From Anisodus tanguticus (Eukaryota > Streptophyta > Magnoliopsida > Solanales > Solanaceae): a stretch of 64,000 nt of DNA. The notes under the pieces are model-generated. The model was not told the origin of the DNA, made no database searches, and was given only the letters and a program-made list of their open reading frames with translations. Both the position numbers and the translations under genes were made by a program. This document shows, piece by piece, positions 51,901-61,574 of this stretch. Position 1 is the first letter of the stretch. The number at the start of each line of letters is the position of its first letter. The stretch spans positions 7,897,501-7,961,500 of the forward strand of contig CM067556.1 of the NCBI GenBank assembly GCA_034509755.1, in the 5' to 3' direction.

Positions 51901-52511
51901 ATCTTTTATTTCATGGGATGATTATATAAGGTCTATATTATTTTTGTAGAACATAATACCTCATGATATAATATAATACCTCAGAAGCTGTTAATAAAAA
52001 CAAAACAAAAGTGAATTATTCATTAGTATAATTCTTAAATGCTCGGTGCAATGCAAACAGTGCAAGAGTCTAAATATTCTAACGCAATAGTTACTTCTTT
52101 TTTATTTTATTTAGTGATTTATCAACAAAAAGAAGATATGATGCTGAGAAAATATCTGAACATTAGGAATATTCAATTGCAAATTGATAATATAGCACAA
52201 CCAAGCTAAGATAAAATTAAAACATACCACAATATTGCCTAATACTTTCGAATTAATTTGACACATCTACAAACTAGCATCCAATAAAAATAGACATTTA
52301 TTAAGAAAGTTGTAACATTATATTAATACCTGGTGTTGGAGAACTCATAGAGCTTGCCAGTACTGGAGAAAATAATCAATCCAACTTCAGCATCGCAAAG
52401 AATCGCGAGCTCCTTAGCTTTCTTCAACACTCCATTCCTTCTCTTGGAGAAAGTGACTTGCCTGCTCGTTGAGTTATCGATCCTTCGGATCACTATCTTT
52501 CCCCTTCCCAT
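29594..52511 (-). CDS. AGL17-clade (ANR1/AGL21-like) MIKC MADS-box transcription factor
   Basis: DNA-binding factor of the clade that in Arabidopsis includes ANR1 and AGL21, involved in root growth and nitrate response. Eight coding exons on the minus strand: 52330-52511, 39184-39262, 30913-30974, 30512-30611, 30390-30431, 30227-30310, 29980-30134, 29594-29597; 235 aa plus TAG. Exon sizes 182, 79, 62, 100 and 42 are those of MIKC genes, and phases agree throughout. Domains: MADS box (MGRGKIVIRRIDNSTSRQVT...), I region (MKSVTERYNKTKDERQQL), K box (LWQREAEILRQQLQDLQ; GLGVKDLTNLENKLEMSLR), and C-terminus with VHAPIHLQLSQPEPQNFE, a clade signature. Introns 1 (13 kb) and 2 (8.2 kb) are swollen by retroelements. 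Exon 6 is 84 nt, twice the usual 42. No lesion is seen. The join across the giant introns is inferred from phase and family fit. Confidence 0.85.
31554..31718 (+). repeat. 5' LTR of copia element A
   Basis: Begins TGATAGTGAATATATTTC and ends TTACACTATTCTACA directly before the primer-binding site. Closely matches the 3' LTR at 35933-36096, with a few substitutions and a longer TA run in the 3' copy. Confidence 0.88.
31800..32160 (+). repeat. TATAC-rich tandem repeat in the leader of element A
   Basis: The motif GTATACATG recurs at about 31873, 31946, 32019 and 32091, a period of about 73 bp. Units share CAGCCCTCTTCTTTACCTA-like and CTCGCC segments. A similar TATAC-rich leader occurs inverted at 57240-57540 in element D. 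Confidence 0.75.
35933..36096 (+). repeat. 3' LTR of copia element A
   Basis: Begins TGAAAGTGAATATATTCC after the polypurine tract and ends TTACATTATTCTACA. Contains a TA microsatellite near 36030 absent from the 5' LTR. Confidence 0.88.
36097..39183. repeat. Rest of MADS intron 2; unclassified repeat-like DNA
   Basis: No gene seen. A segment of roughly 36780-38220 has the look of a long LTR or other dispersed repeat: GC-rich block near 37000-37095 (GGCCCAAAAATCGAGG... CGCGGCGCC) in otherwise AT-rich DNA, with repeated statements of ATATCTCA..TCTAT near 37970-38045. Its ends, coding content and class could not be fixed. The rest is plain intron sequence. Confidence 0.35.
39184..39262 (-). 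CDS. MADS exon 2 (I region), isolated between retroelements
   Basis: A 79-nt exon, the standard MIKC size, between AG at 39263-39265 and a GTAATA donor. It encodes MKSVTERYNKTKDERQQL followed by HNPVSELK. It lies only about 210 bp from the left LTR of the copia element at 39474, 13 kb from exon 1 and 8 kb from exon 3. It is too short to be seen as an open reading frame. Confidence 0.85.
39474..44228 (+). mobile_element. Ty1-copia element B in MADS intron 1
   Basis: Bounded by a perfect ATTAC duplication (39469-39473 and 44229-44233). The 5' LTR (39474 to ~39641) has lost its 3' end together with the primer site; the 3' LTR is 44050-44228. Gag of the UBN2 type starts at 39814 (MDDKTKFHPALAVNKIRNF) with an early TAG. 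Protease reads YMDKGATSHMT at ~40888, so the catalytic DTG is DKG. Integrase lies at ~41300-42120, RT (FDVKNAFLHGN, YVDDIILTTSS) at ~42540-43282, RNase H at 43283-44052. Several frameshifts and stops. Antisense to the MADS gene. Confidence 0.9.
44050..44228 (+). repeat. 3' LTR of copia element B
   Basis: Starts TAATAGAATATTTCCCAATA after the GCAGGGGTG polypurine tract and ends ACATATTCCTTTA. Pairs with 39474 to ~39641, which lacks the last ~25 bases. Related LTRs of element C start TGATAG, so both copies here carry TA for TG. Confidence 0.85.
44728..44869 (+). mobile_element. Au-like SINE, 5'-truncated
   Basis: Contains a pol III B-box-like GGTTCAAGGC, then ACAGCCTCTAGCAGAAATGC and CATAGCGGGAGCTTAGTGCA CCGGGCTGCC and a short T tail, as recalled for the widespread plant Au SINE. 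Flanked by an imperfect duplication, ACTAATTATGTATAAT before and ACTAACTATGTACAAT after. The A box is missing. Lies in MADS intron 1. Confidence 0.7.
44936..48533 (-). mobile_element. Ty1-copia element with non-matching ends, in MADS intron 1
   Basis: Perfect AATAG duplication at 44931-44935 and 48534-48538. In element (minus) order: ~500 bp beginning TGTTGGAAATTAGCC that match the first part of the solo LTR at 22789; an abrupt join near 48035 at a GATATTATC sequence; integrase C-half (SPQSNGVAERKNRTLKEMM, 48005-47260); RT (MDVKTAFLNGDLEEEIYMDQ; YVDDMLITGS, 47217-46324); RNase H ending 45812 (KDNIADPLTKGLPKDQM); polypurine AAGAGGGGAT; and a terminal TGTTGGGAGACG...CCAACA of 241 bp (44936-45176). 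Gag, protease and the integrase N-half are absent. RT motifs differ from elements A-D and suggest a Tork-like lineage. Same orientation as the MADS gene. Confidence 0.85.
48963..49556. mobile_element. hAT-type MITE in MADS intron 1
   Basis: Ends TAGGGGTG on the left and CACCCCTA on the right. Flanked by an 8-bp duplication with one mismatch, GGTTCTGA (48955-48962) and AGTTCTGA (49556-49563). Internal sequence has many mirrored CGGTTT/AAACCG motifs. No transposase is encoded. Confidence 0.7.
50300..50717. mobile_element. Stowaway-type MITE in MADS intron 1
   Basis: Begins CTCCCTCCATTCTATAATAA after TA and ends TTTTTTGGAATGGAGGGAG before TA. Terminal inverted repeats and TA duplication are typical of Stowaway. 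About 418 bp, non-coding. Confidence 0.8.
50780..51140 (-). pseudogene. Probable mitochondrial small-subunit rRNA fragment (nuclear insert)
   Basis: Reverse complement near 51075-51130 reads GGCCACACACGTGCTACAAT followed by GACACTTACAATGGGAAT, close to the universally conserved region around position 1220 of 16S-type rRNA, in a form recalled from plant mitochondrial 18S. Adjacent sequence back to about 50780 has a base composition unlike the surrounding intron and may be part of the same insert. The 96-codon + strand frame here is not regarded as a gene. Extent is uncertain. Confidence 0.5.
51141..52329. other. 5' part of MADS intron 1, no other feature seen
   Basis: AT-rich intron between the rRNA-like fragment and exon 1. 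No exon, repeat boundary or coding segment was recognised. Regulatory elements may exist, as first introns of MADS genes often carry them, but none is visible. Confidence 0.5.
52330..52511 (-). CDS. MADS exon 1 (MADS domain)
   Basis: Encodes the first 60 residues, MGRGKIVIRRIDNSTSRQVT through SSTGKLYEFSNT, the DNA-binding and dimerisation MADS domain. It ends ACC AG at a GTATTA donor, and the AG joins C at 39262 to encode Ser before MKSVTERYN. It has GVLKKAKEL and LCDAEVGLI, as in AGL17-group proteins. Confidence 0.9.
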
Positions 52512-52760
52512 CTTGCTTCTTATTTTAGGGTTTAGCTACCTCTAATTAAAGATCAGAAAAAAGGAAGAAGATCGATAATTATAATATATATTAGATCTTT
52601 AGACTAACAAATGTAAAATAGGAAGATGAAAAAGGATAGATAGCTTACTTGGATTGTTGAGAGCTTTGAAAATTAGTAAATAATCAAAGTCTTCTGAAGA
52701 GTAGTGTGAATAACAAAATAATCAGGAAGGAGCCTTTTATAAGCGAATGTGGTTTTGGGA
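52512..52760 (-). promoter_or_regulatory. MADS gene core promoter and 5' UTR with leader intron
   Basis: On the minus strand a TATA box CTTATAAAAGG lies at 52733-52743, followed by a leader CTCCTTCCTGATTATTTTGT. A likely 5' UTR intron runs from GTAAGC (52648-52643) to an AG about 30-35 bp before the ATG at 52511. Placement of the leader intron is inferred from splice consensus only. Confidence 0.5.
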
Positions 52761-53645
52761 ATTGAGTGGAATGCGGTATTTTACACTTATTTTATCTTTT
52801 TAATTTTTACTACACTTTATTGTTTTCGTTAAATATTTAGAAGAGGGAGGTGGTACTATTTTTTAATGGCGCCGTCGCCGTATAAGTCACTGACGCGTGG
52901 GGAATCCAAGATTTTCCTTAATAATTCTAAAAGGGGAAAAACCATTTTCCCATTATAGTAACCTTAAACCATCCTTAAAGAAAAAAGATTTTCTTTAGTA
53001 AAACTAAAAGGAGAAAAAATAATGAGTTCAGTCTGACTGCCATCTGGACTTTTGGACATAAACGGCCTGTTTGGGCCTTTGGCTAGTTTCAAGAATTTTC
53101 ACGTGGCCTTGCTCCAACAGACATCTTTCACCGTTTCACCTTGCTGCAGTGTCAAAAGGTAAATCAGACACTTTTGACTATTTGTAGGTGTAAAGAATTT
53201 TTCACCTTATTCTCATATAAAGAATTTTAACACAATTGATATTAAATCCGAATACTAAGTTATTAATTACAACTTTTATCATGTTACTAATTGATTAAAG
53301 TAATATACTCCGTAGAAATTTATCTTCTATTGCCTTATAAACTATCTGATTATATAAAATAATTATATAATTCATGTATATAACTTAAATTCTTTTATAA
53401 AATCATGACTTGCTCAAACTGAAAAGCTGCCTGGTAAAAGAGGCATGAATGGAATGACTGTCTAATATTGGTCTTCAGAACAGTAGGCAAATTATACTGA
53501 CTTTGTTTAGGTGTCTATCTCTATATTTCTATGACAAGATAAATTGTTTTTGAGGAGTTCAACCATTAAATAAAAACTCTTCTTTTCTCGACAATGGTGA
53601 TCTTCTCGATCATGTCCAATATTTACTAAGTGTAAAATTGTATTA
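52761..53645. other. Upstream flank of the MADS gene, nothing else seen
   Basis: AT-rich DNA between the MADS core promoter and the truncated end of copia element D. It should contain upstream regulatory sequence. No gene or recognisable repeat was found. Confidence 0.45.
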
Positions 53646-56600
53646 ATCTCTCTCCCCTAAGAATACACTAGTCGAAAGTGGAGCGTCGCGTGTCCGGATA
53701 ACCTGCCCAATCAACATCCGTATATGATAACAATCTGGTCGGTGCTGAGGGGCATAGATGCAATCCATAATTAAGTGTGCCCTTAACGTATCGAATGATA
53801 TGCTTGAGGGCAGTAAAATGAGGCTCCCTGGGGGCATGCATAAATAAGCACACATGCTGAACAACATAAGCAATATCAGGCCTAGTGAAAGTAAGGTACT
53901 GTAGTGTACCTGCAAGACTCCTGTAGAGGGTGAGATCTAACACTGGATTACCAGCAACATCACTAAGCTTTGATTTAGAGTCAACAGGAGTAGGCATGAT
54001 CTTGCAATTTGCCATTTTGGCCCAGTACACAATCTCCTCTGCATACTTGCGCTGCGCTGACAAAGAAACATAGTATCTGCAGATCGAGTCACTGAGATCC
54101 CCAAAAAATAGCTCAACTTCCCCAAGTCAATCATAGAAAATTCAATTTTGAGCAAGGCAATAATCTCATTTTTCAGCAAATCGGATGAGGCAGTAAGCAC
54201 AATATCATCCACATACAACAATAAATATGCAATGCTACTACCTCTACAAAAAAATAAATAGAGAATTATCACATTTGGTGCATACAAACCCAATTTGCAA
54301 AATAAATCGTGCAAAGCGATCATACCATGCTCGAGGGGTCTGTTTCAATCCATACAGTGACTTACGAAGACGACATACATACTGAGGGACTGTTGGATGA
54401 ACAAAACCAGGCGGCTGGTGCATATAAACAATCACTTTTAAATTTTCGTGCAAAAATGCATTTTTCACATCAAGCTGATGAATAGGATAATGCTTACCCA
54501 TAGCAATACTCAAAATCGTGTGAATGGTAGCCGGTTTAACAACTGGACTGAACGTCTCACCACAATCAATACTCTCCTGCTGATTTGTGCCATTAGCCAC
54601 AAGTCTTGCCTTGTACCTCTCAAGGTCACCACTATCTCGTATTTGTGACGAAAAAGCCACATGCATCAAATTACAGTCACCCCCTCCGGTCCAGGAACCA
54701 AATCACAATTGTGTTGTTTTGTTAAAGCATTAAATTTCTCACACATGGCCGCATTCCAATTGGGGTCTACTTTGGCTAATTTTGGATTTTTGGGAATTGG
54801 TGATATGGTTTAGGTTGACAAGTTAAACTGGACTTTGGGTTTGAAAATCTCGTATTGGGCACGGGTTTCCATACGATGGGTGGGGGTAGGGGTATTTTCG
54901 ATGTTAGGTGGCGGACGTTGGATTTGGAGGGTGACCGACTGGGTGTGATATTTGGGGGAACTACATACGGCGACCGGGGGGGGTGTTGGGTTTGTTGTTG
55001 TTGGATCTGTCGGTGGTGGGTTGGGGATGGTTGTCAGTGGTGTTGTTGTGAGGGTATCGATCCGAGTTCCTGGGTTGGTCGATGATGTAGAAAAATTGAT
55101 GTGGTGTTGGTTAGGTAATGTTGGATAAGGCATCGGGGGTGGGTTGGGGCCTAATCGGTGTTTTGGTGGTATAGGGGTGATGGTCCAGATGCCGGTGGTG
55201 GTCGGGTTCGGGTTGCCAATGACTAGGGAGGATTCGGAGGGAGTGTGGTGTACTGGGAGGTAGGCGATAGTATTTTCTGGTGGCGGAGACATAGTGGTGT
55301 GATAGGGAATCTGATTATCAATTGTGTGGACAGAGATGACGCGTCGATTACCAGGAGTGATGGCAGTCGACGACTGTTGTGACCTAGACAGTGACGGTGA
55401 TGGCGGGGGAACAGTGGGGATGATCCGGTTGCCAATGGTGGTGGCAACCAGAGATGGTTGTGATGTAGAGTAGTGTACTAGCAGTGCCCTGACCGGGGTT
55501 TAACGGAGCAGTGGTGGTGGCAGATTGGACTGGAGGGGATGGAGAGCTGACGACCGGACTGCCGGTAGTGGCAGTTTATGCGCATGTCACCGCCTGAACA
55601 ATGATAGTCTGACGGAATGCTTGTTGGACAAGCGGTGATGGGTCCGGAACTTTGAGAAATTGGTAATGAGTGACTCGAAATTTTTTAATATTATCAAACG
55701 GGAAAACATACTCAACAAAAGTGTCGTGGCGAGAAATTATGATTTTGTCGGTGGAGAGCTCATAGCACAGGTATCCCCTATGGTTTGACGGGAAATCGAG
55801 GAAGGCGCATGAAGTAGATATGGGTGCCAATATGTGGGGGGCCGTGGATATCAGATTAGGGTAACACAGACAACCGAAAATTCTAAGATGGTCATAGGTT
55901 GGGATCCGACAGTAGAGAATTTTGATGGGTGTCCTATTTTGAATCGCACGGGTAGGTAAAATATTGAGAATGTGTTCTACCATTTTTAGTGCATATACGT
56001 AAAAAGTAGTAGGGAGAGACGCATGAAAAATGAGGGTACGAATCATATTATTAATCGTTTGGAGAATTCTTTCGGCTTTACCATTTTGAGGGGAGGTATA
56101 TGGGCACGAGAAATGAAGAATTGTGTCGTTAGTCGCATAGAATTTATGAAATAAGGAATTATTAAACTTACGACCATTATCACATTGGAACGATTTTATG
56201 TCTTTTCAAATTGCGTTTTGACCATTGTACGAAACTCAACAAATTTGGAGAACACTTGAGATTTGAGTTTGAGTAGGTATACCCAAAGAAAGTGAGAGAA
56301 ATCATCCAAAAATACCAGATAATATTTGTGGCCTAAGTTGCTAGTTATGGGAGATGTCCATAAATCAGCATGAATAATATCAAAGTGAGAAAAAGTAGTA
56401 CTCATATAAGTCGTAAATGGTAGTCTAACGTGTTTCCCTAACTGACAAGAGGAGCAACTATGTGAAAGATTCCCTTTGTTACATTGGATCAAAATTCGGT
56501 TTCTAAGAGAATAAAAAATGTGAGAACCCAGATAACCAAGTCTACTATGACACGTTGGGGGAGATATGGCTGTTAGAAAGGTGGGAGAAGTGACACTAGC

Positions 56601-57760
56601 AGCGGATGTGGGTAGGAAAAGATATAGGTCCCCTTCACTATTGCATCTCGTAAGGAGTTTTTCGATACGGAGGTCCGTTATAGAAAATCCAAACGGATCA
56701 AAGTTAATTGAGACAAAATTATTGGTGGCAAATTTTCTAACGAAAATTAGATTTTTGATGATGTTTGGGGAATAAAAGACATTTTTAAGAGAGAAGTGGG
56801 GATGCGGTGGTGGGATAAGGGTGTGGCAAAATCCTTGAATTGGAATGCGATGGCCATTACCGACCATAATAGACTACGGAGTATTTAAATTTCGCAGTCG
56901 AGTAAGATTATCAGAATTATTTGTGAGATGAGATGTGACGCATGTATCCATATACCACGCATTATCGGACTTCCGATGAGTCAATGTGCTGAAAGTCTGG
57001 CCCAAATTGGATTGGGAAATTCTCGGAGTGGATTGTTGGGCCCCAAAATATTAGGTCGGATAGAGGTGCCCTGTCTGCAGATTAAAGTGGGCCGCAGCTG
57101 CTAGGCTTAAGTTGGAGGCCCAATTCGCAGGCTAGTCCCATCTGCCATTCCTGCGCGGCTGGTTATTGTTGCTTCCGGTGCTGTTTTCGGCCATGAAGGC
57201 TGTCGGAGAGTGGGAAAAAAATTAGGGGAGGGGTTCGAGACCTAGGCACAATGTATATGGGCAGAAACAGTCATATATGGGGTATATAACGGCTTAGAGA
57301 GGCAGTATACAGGTGGTATACATTGGCATTGAGGGTATATCAGTCGTATATAAAGTGTATTTCGGCGTGTATATGCTATATACGAGGGGTATACAGCTTG
57401 GTTGAGAGATAGGGAAATAAATGAGGTTGTATATCAGTAGTATTCCCGCAGTATATAGTGCTTTTAGTAGAATTTGAGGGATGGACAGCTGTACATCAAC
57501 GTATATCGGAGGTATACCGGTGGTATACGGTCGATCCGGCGCCGAAAACGAACAGAGGTGAGCAGCCGAAACTAGGTTTTAGGTTGGGAAGGATTTTTGG
57601 CTTCTAATACCATATATAATTATATTAATCTCCCTTGAGGAGCCTTTCTCATTAATACAAAATATATATAGGTGTACAATGTTGAATCCTTCTATAATAA
57701 GGATCTCAATTCTACCATAATTATACAACACAAAATATGGTAAATATGTGCATTGTTACA
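53646..57760 (-). mobile_element. Ty1-copia element D (gag-less, 3'-truncated)
   Basis: In minus-strand order: LTR at about 57760-57613, primer site TGGTATTAGAAGCC (57612-57599), TATAC-rich leader (57540-57240), then a protease remnant whose motif reads YMDTCVTSHLT instead of DTG, followed by the GAG-pre-integrase region. Integrase runs at 56560-55650, a proline-rich linker at ~55450-54800, RT (QLDVKNAFLHENL, LLYVDDIVLTASSD) at 54700-54080 and early RNase H (ARP..TRPDIAYVVQ, GYPDTRRST). The sequence stops near 53650, so most RNase H, the polypurine tract and the 3' LTR are missing. Frames are broken in several places. Closely related to element A by leader, linker and RT. Confidence 0.87.
57613..57760 (-). 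repeat. 5' LTR of copia element D
   Basis: Minus strand begins TGTAACAATGCACATATTTA and ends at AATTATATA just before the primer site. Shares sequence with the LTR fragment at window position 1-97. The outer end is chosen by the TG start and is approximate. Confidence 0.7.
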
Positions 57761-57962
57761 CGTGCTAATACTAAGAACTCCATCCTAGCTATTTATTACC
57801 TATATTTCTCCAACTCTTGATTAATACCTGAAAATTAAACGATCGGAAACAATATCTCATAGACTTGTTTGTAGAAGGGAGAGGAAGAGGACGAACGTGT
57901 TGCGCAGTATGGTATATATTAGGTTAAATACAAGTGGCGTATTAATTACTCCAAAAGCAAAA

Positions 57963-58150
57963 TGATAGAATATTACCATATCTTGTATATTACCATTGAT
58001 AGAATATTACAATATTTTGTATATCTTTTATATTAGGTAAATTTATATTCCAATTATAATTAGGAAGATTTAGTTACCTAGTTTGTAATTATGTAACACT
58101 ATATATATTGTACACAATAATCAATGAAATGCAAGGAATATATTCCTACA
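57963..58150 (+). repeat. 5' LTR of copia element C
   Basis: Begins TGATAGAATATTACCATATC and ends AATATATTCCTACA. Its first ~34 bases are duplicated in tandem (second copy from about 57997); the 3' LTR carries the same duplication. Confidence 0.85.
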
Positions 58151-58664
58151 TGGTATCAGAAGCCAAACTCTAACTTCTTTTTCTCCCTAAGTCGCCACCC
58201 CTCGGCAGCCCTTTCCCTTCTTTCTTCGACTTTCTTCCCTTCCTCTCCAATTTTCAATGGCTGAACAACCTAAATTTCATCATGCTATTGCAGTTAACAA
58301 CATCAAGAATTTCATTCCCATAACTCTTGAAATGGAAAAGGTTTAGTATTCATCTTGGACAGAATTATTTAAGATTCATTGTCGTGTATACAAAGTCATC
58401 GACCATATCATCCCTCCTAAATCAAAGCCCCTAGAAAGACCTAATGATTCTGACGATGAACTTTGGTCCCGCTTAGATGTGGTTGTTCTACAATGGATCT
58501 ATGGCACAATCTCGAATGATCTATTGCATACAATCATTGAAACTGATGCCACTGCATGACAAACGTAGGAGCACCTGGAAAGTATTTTTCATGACAACAA
58601 GACACAATGTGCCTTGTATCTGAAAAATCAATTCCATGCCATTCAGCAGGATGATCTTCCTAAT

Positions 58665-60576
58665 TACAAATCGAATATAAATTTACCTAATAAAAAATAT
58701 ATACAAAAAATGATAATATTCTATCAATTGTAATATACAAGATATGGTAACCATTAGATTTCTTTTTATGTAAAAAAATCCACATAAAATGAATAATATT
58801 AGCATCAGGATGATGAGGTACTAGATCCCACGTCTTATTTTCAATAAGAGCATTATATTCGCCAATCATTGCATTTTCCAATTAGGATCGGACAAGGCAT
58901 CTTTCAGATTATGAGGAACATGGGAAGGGGCAACTAAAGTGGACAAGTTAAATAGTCATTTGGGTTTGGAAATGTCGTGCATAGCACAGGTTTTCATTAT
59001 CCGTGGGTGTGCCGCGGGAGGTTGGATAGGATTGGGATGGGGTGGCCGAGAAGTGGAAGTGGGACTAGGTAGACTACCATGAGTAGGGGTGGGCCGAGAA
59101 GGAGCAGTGACATCGGGGAGAGGGGGGATGGTCAAGAAATAGTCGAGACGGAAAGCCGTGATGGGCTGTTCTAAGACTCTCATTGCGGGGCTGGATGGAC
59201 TGCGCCTCGGGACGGCAGTGGTGGGGATGACTGCCGATGTTGGTGACGATTGATTTTGCAAGTGATGAATTAGAAGGGGATTTAGGCCATCATTTAGGAA
59301 TTCATAGGAATTTGGGGATGGAGAATTGAGTTTGGCAAAGGGGAATTGGGACTCATCGAATATGACATGCCGAGAAATGATTATTTTTCGGCTTGACAAG
59401 TCGTAACAATTGTAACCTCGATGATTGGTGGGTATCCAAGAAAGACGCACGGGGATGACCGAGGTTGCAACTTGTTGATTTGTGTGGAGGAATGGAGGGG
59501 GTAGCACAGACATTCGAAAGTTCTTAAATGCTTATAGGAAGGATTCTGAAGATAGAGAACTTGAGTGTGAGACTTGTGTTTGAGAGACTTGTTTGGGAGA
59601 ATGTTCAAGAGATAGGTTGCCATTGATAGAGCGTAATGCCAAAAATGGGGGGGGGATAGAGGCGTGAGCAAGGAGGGCACACACTAAGTTGTTTATGGTT
59701 CTAATTCTTCATTCGGCTTTGCCATTTTGTGGAGAGGTGTGGGGATAGAAAAAATGAAAAACAAGGCCGTGTTTGGCGAAAAAAACTTTGAATTGATTAT
59801 TATCGAATTCCCTTCCATTGGAAATGTTTAATATTCTTTTCAAATTGTGTCTTAATGAAAGTGCTGAATGACGAAAAAATAGAATAGACTTGTGACTTAT
59901 TACCAATGGGAAACGTCCATAGGAAGTTTGAATAATCATCTAAAAACAATTAAACAACATATAGTATCGATGACCGGCCGTGTTTAAGATAAGAGAAAGA
60001 ATAAAATGTCAACTTGACATGTTTTTCAAAAACACAAGATTCACAAATAGGAGGAGAAGGGACATGTTTGTAAGAGATAAATTTATTTTTGCTAAGGGGG
60101 TTTAAAACAGAATCTCCCGGATGTCCTAATCTATTATGCCATAAAAGAGACGAAATTACTGCAAAGGTTGATGGAGAGGAGGCTGGGTGGCTGACGGAGG
60201 TGGTGATAGGATAAAGGTCCCCGGTGCTATCACATCTCAGTATTCACATCCCTGTCATAAGGTCATTCACAGAAAAATCAAAAGGATCAAATTTCATAGA
60301 AACATTATTGTCGGTTGCGAAATAACGCACAAAGATTAGATTTTTGATAAGTTTCGGGGCATGTATAACATTTTTAAGGCTAACAGTGGGTGTGGTGGGG
60401 AAAGAGATGATTTTCCATAACCTCGAATGGGAATGCCTTGTCCACTACCAACAATAATATTACGATTTAAATTGCTCATATTGAAATAAGATAAGAGGGT
60501 ACCTTGGGATGCCGTCATATGAGATGTGGCGCCTGTGTCCATGTACCAACTATTGTTAGGAACGTTGAGAGACATG
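58665..60576 (-). pseudogene. Inverted protease-integrase-RT segment inside element C
   Basis: Minus-strand blocks: protease with intact DTG motif (60575-60336), integrase core and C-terminus (60110-59000; FGCLCYP-type block reads FECLCYP), proline-rich linker (59280-58950), then the first ~50 residues of the RT domain (58881-58760) running straight into an LTR-like fragment. Several frameshifts. All blocks are of the same subfamily as the flanking + strand parts. Confidence 0.85.
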
Positions 60577-61402
60577 CAGATGGGTTATTTCTTTGTCAAA
60601 GGAAGTACGCCAAAAAATCTTTGACCGAGCAGGCATGACGTCTTGCAAACCGGCCCACACACCAATGGACACTAATTCCAAACTCAATGCCTCTTCGGGT
60701 TCTCTGTATGCCAACCCAACTCACTATCGCAGTTTAGCAGGAGCATTGCAGTAACTTACTTTCACGAGACCAGATATATCCTATGTCCTGCAATAAATAT
60801 GCTTACATCTGCACATCCCAACGGATGAACATATGAATGCCCTCAAACATATTTTGCGATATGTACAAGGTACTCTTCATTTCGGCTTACACTTGTACAA
60901 GTCCTCACTCTCTGGTCTCACATCTTATTCTAATGTTGACTAGGGTGGATGTCCCGACACTCGTCGATCCACATCGGGTTACTGTGTGTTCCTCAGAGAT
61001 AACTTGCTTTCTTGGTCTTCCAAAAGACAACCTACTATAGCTCGATCCAGTGCCGAAGCTGAGTACAGAGGTGTAGCAAATGTTATTTCTGAGTCTTGTT
61101 GGATACGCATCCTTCTAGTTGAGCTTCACTGCCCACTCCATGAGGCTACAATGGTTTACTGTGATAATGTAAGTGGGATATATCTTTCCGGCAATTCCGT
61201 TCAACATCAGCGCACTAAACACATTGAAATGGATGTTCACTTTGTACGTGAGAAAGTTGCTTGTGGACAAGTTCGTGTTCTTCATGTTCCTTCCCGATAT
61301 CAGATTGCTGACATATTCACTAAAGGACTTCCGCGCATACTCTTTGATGACTTCCGAGTCAGTCTCAGCGTACAAGAACCTCCCGCTTCAACTGCGGGAG
61401 TG

Positions 61403-61569
61403 TGATAGAATATTATTATATCTTGTATATTACCATTGATCGAATATTACCATATTTTGTATATCTTTTATATTAAGTAAATTTTTATTCCAATTATAAT
61501 TAGAAAGATTTAGTTACTTAGCTTGTAATTATATTGTACACAATAATCAATGAAAGATATATTCCTACC
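61403..61569 (+). repeat. 3' LTR of copia element C
   Basis: Begins TGATAGAATATTATTATATC after the polypurine tract and ends ATATATTCCTACC. It overlaps the last codons of the RNase H frame and differs from the 5' LTR by small deletions. Confidence 0.85.
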
Positions 61570-61574
61570 CAAAG

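Larger units (their letters stand above)
57963..61569 (+). mobile_element. Ty1-copia element C with inverted core
   Basis: LTRs at 57963-58150 and 61403-61569 in + orientation, flanked by CAAAA and CAAAG; primer site TGGTATCAGAAGCC at 58151. Gag (MAEQPKFHHAIAVNNIKNF) starts at 58257 on the + strand with stops. From ~58665 to ~60576 the sequence is reversed: an LTR fragment (58665-58750), RT N-terminus (IENKTWDLVPHHPDANII), integrase and protease (SWYMDTGATSHMT at ~60530) all read on the minus strand. From 60577 the + strand resumes with the end of RT and RNase H (to 61405) and the polypurine tract GCGGGAG. The central RT with YVDD is absent. Related to element B. Confidence 0.88.
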
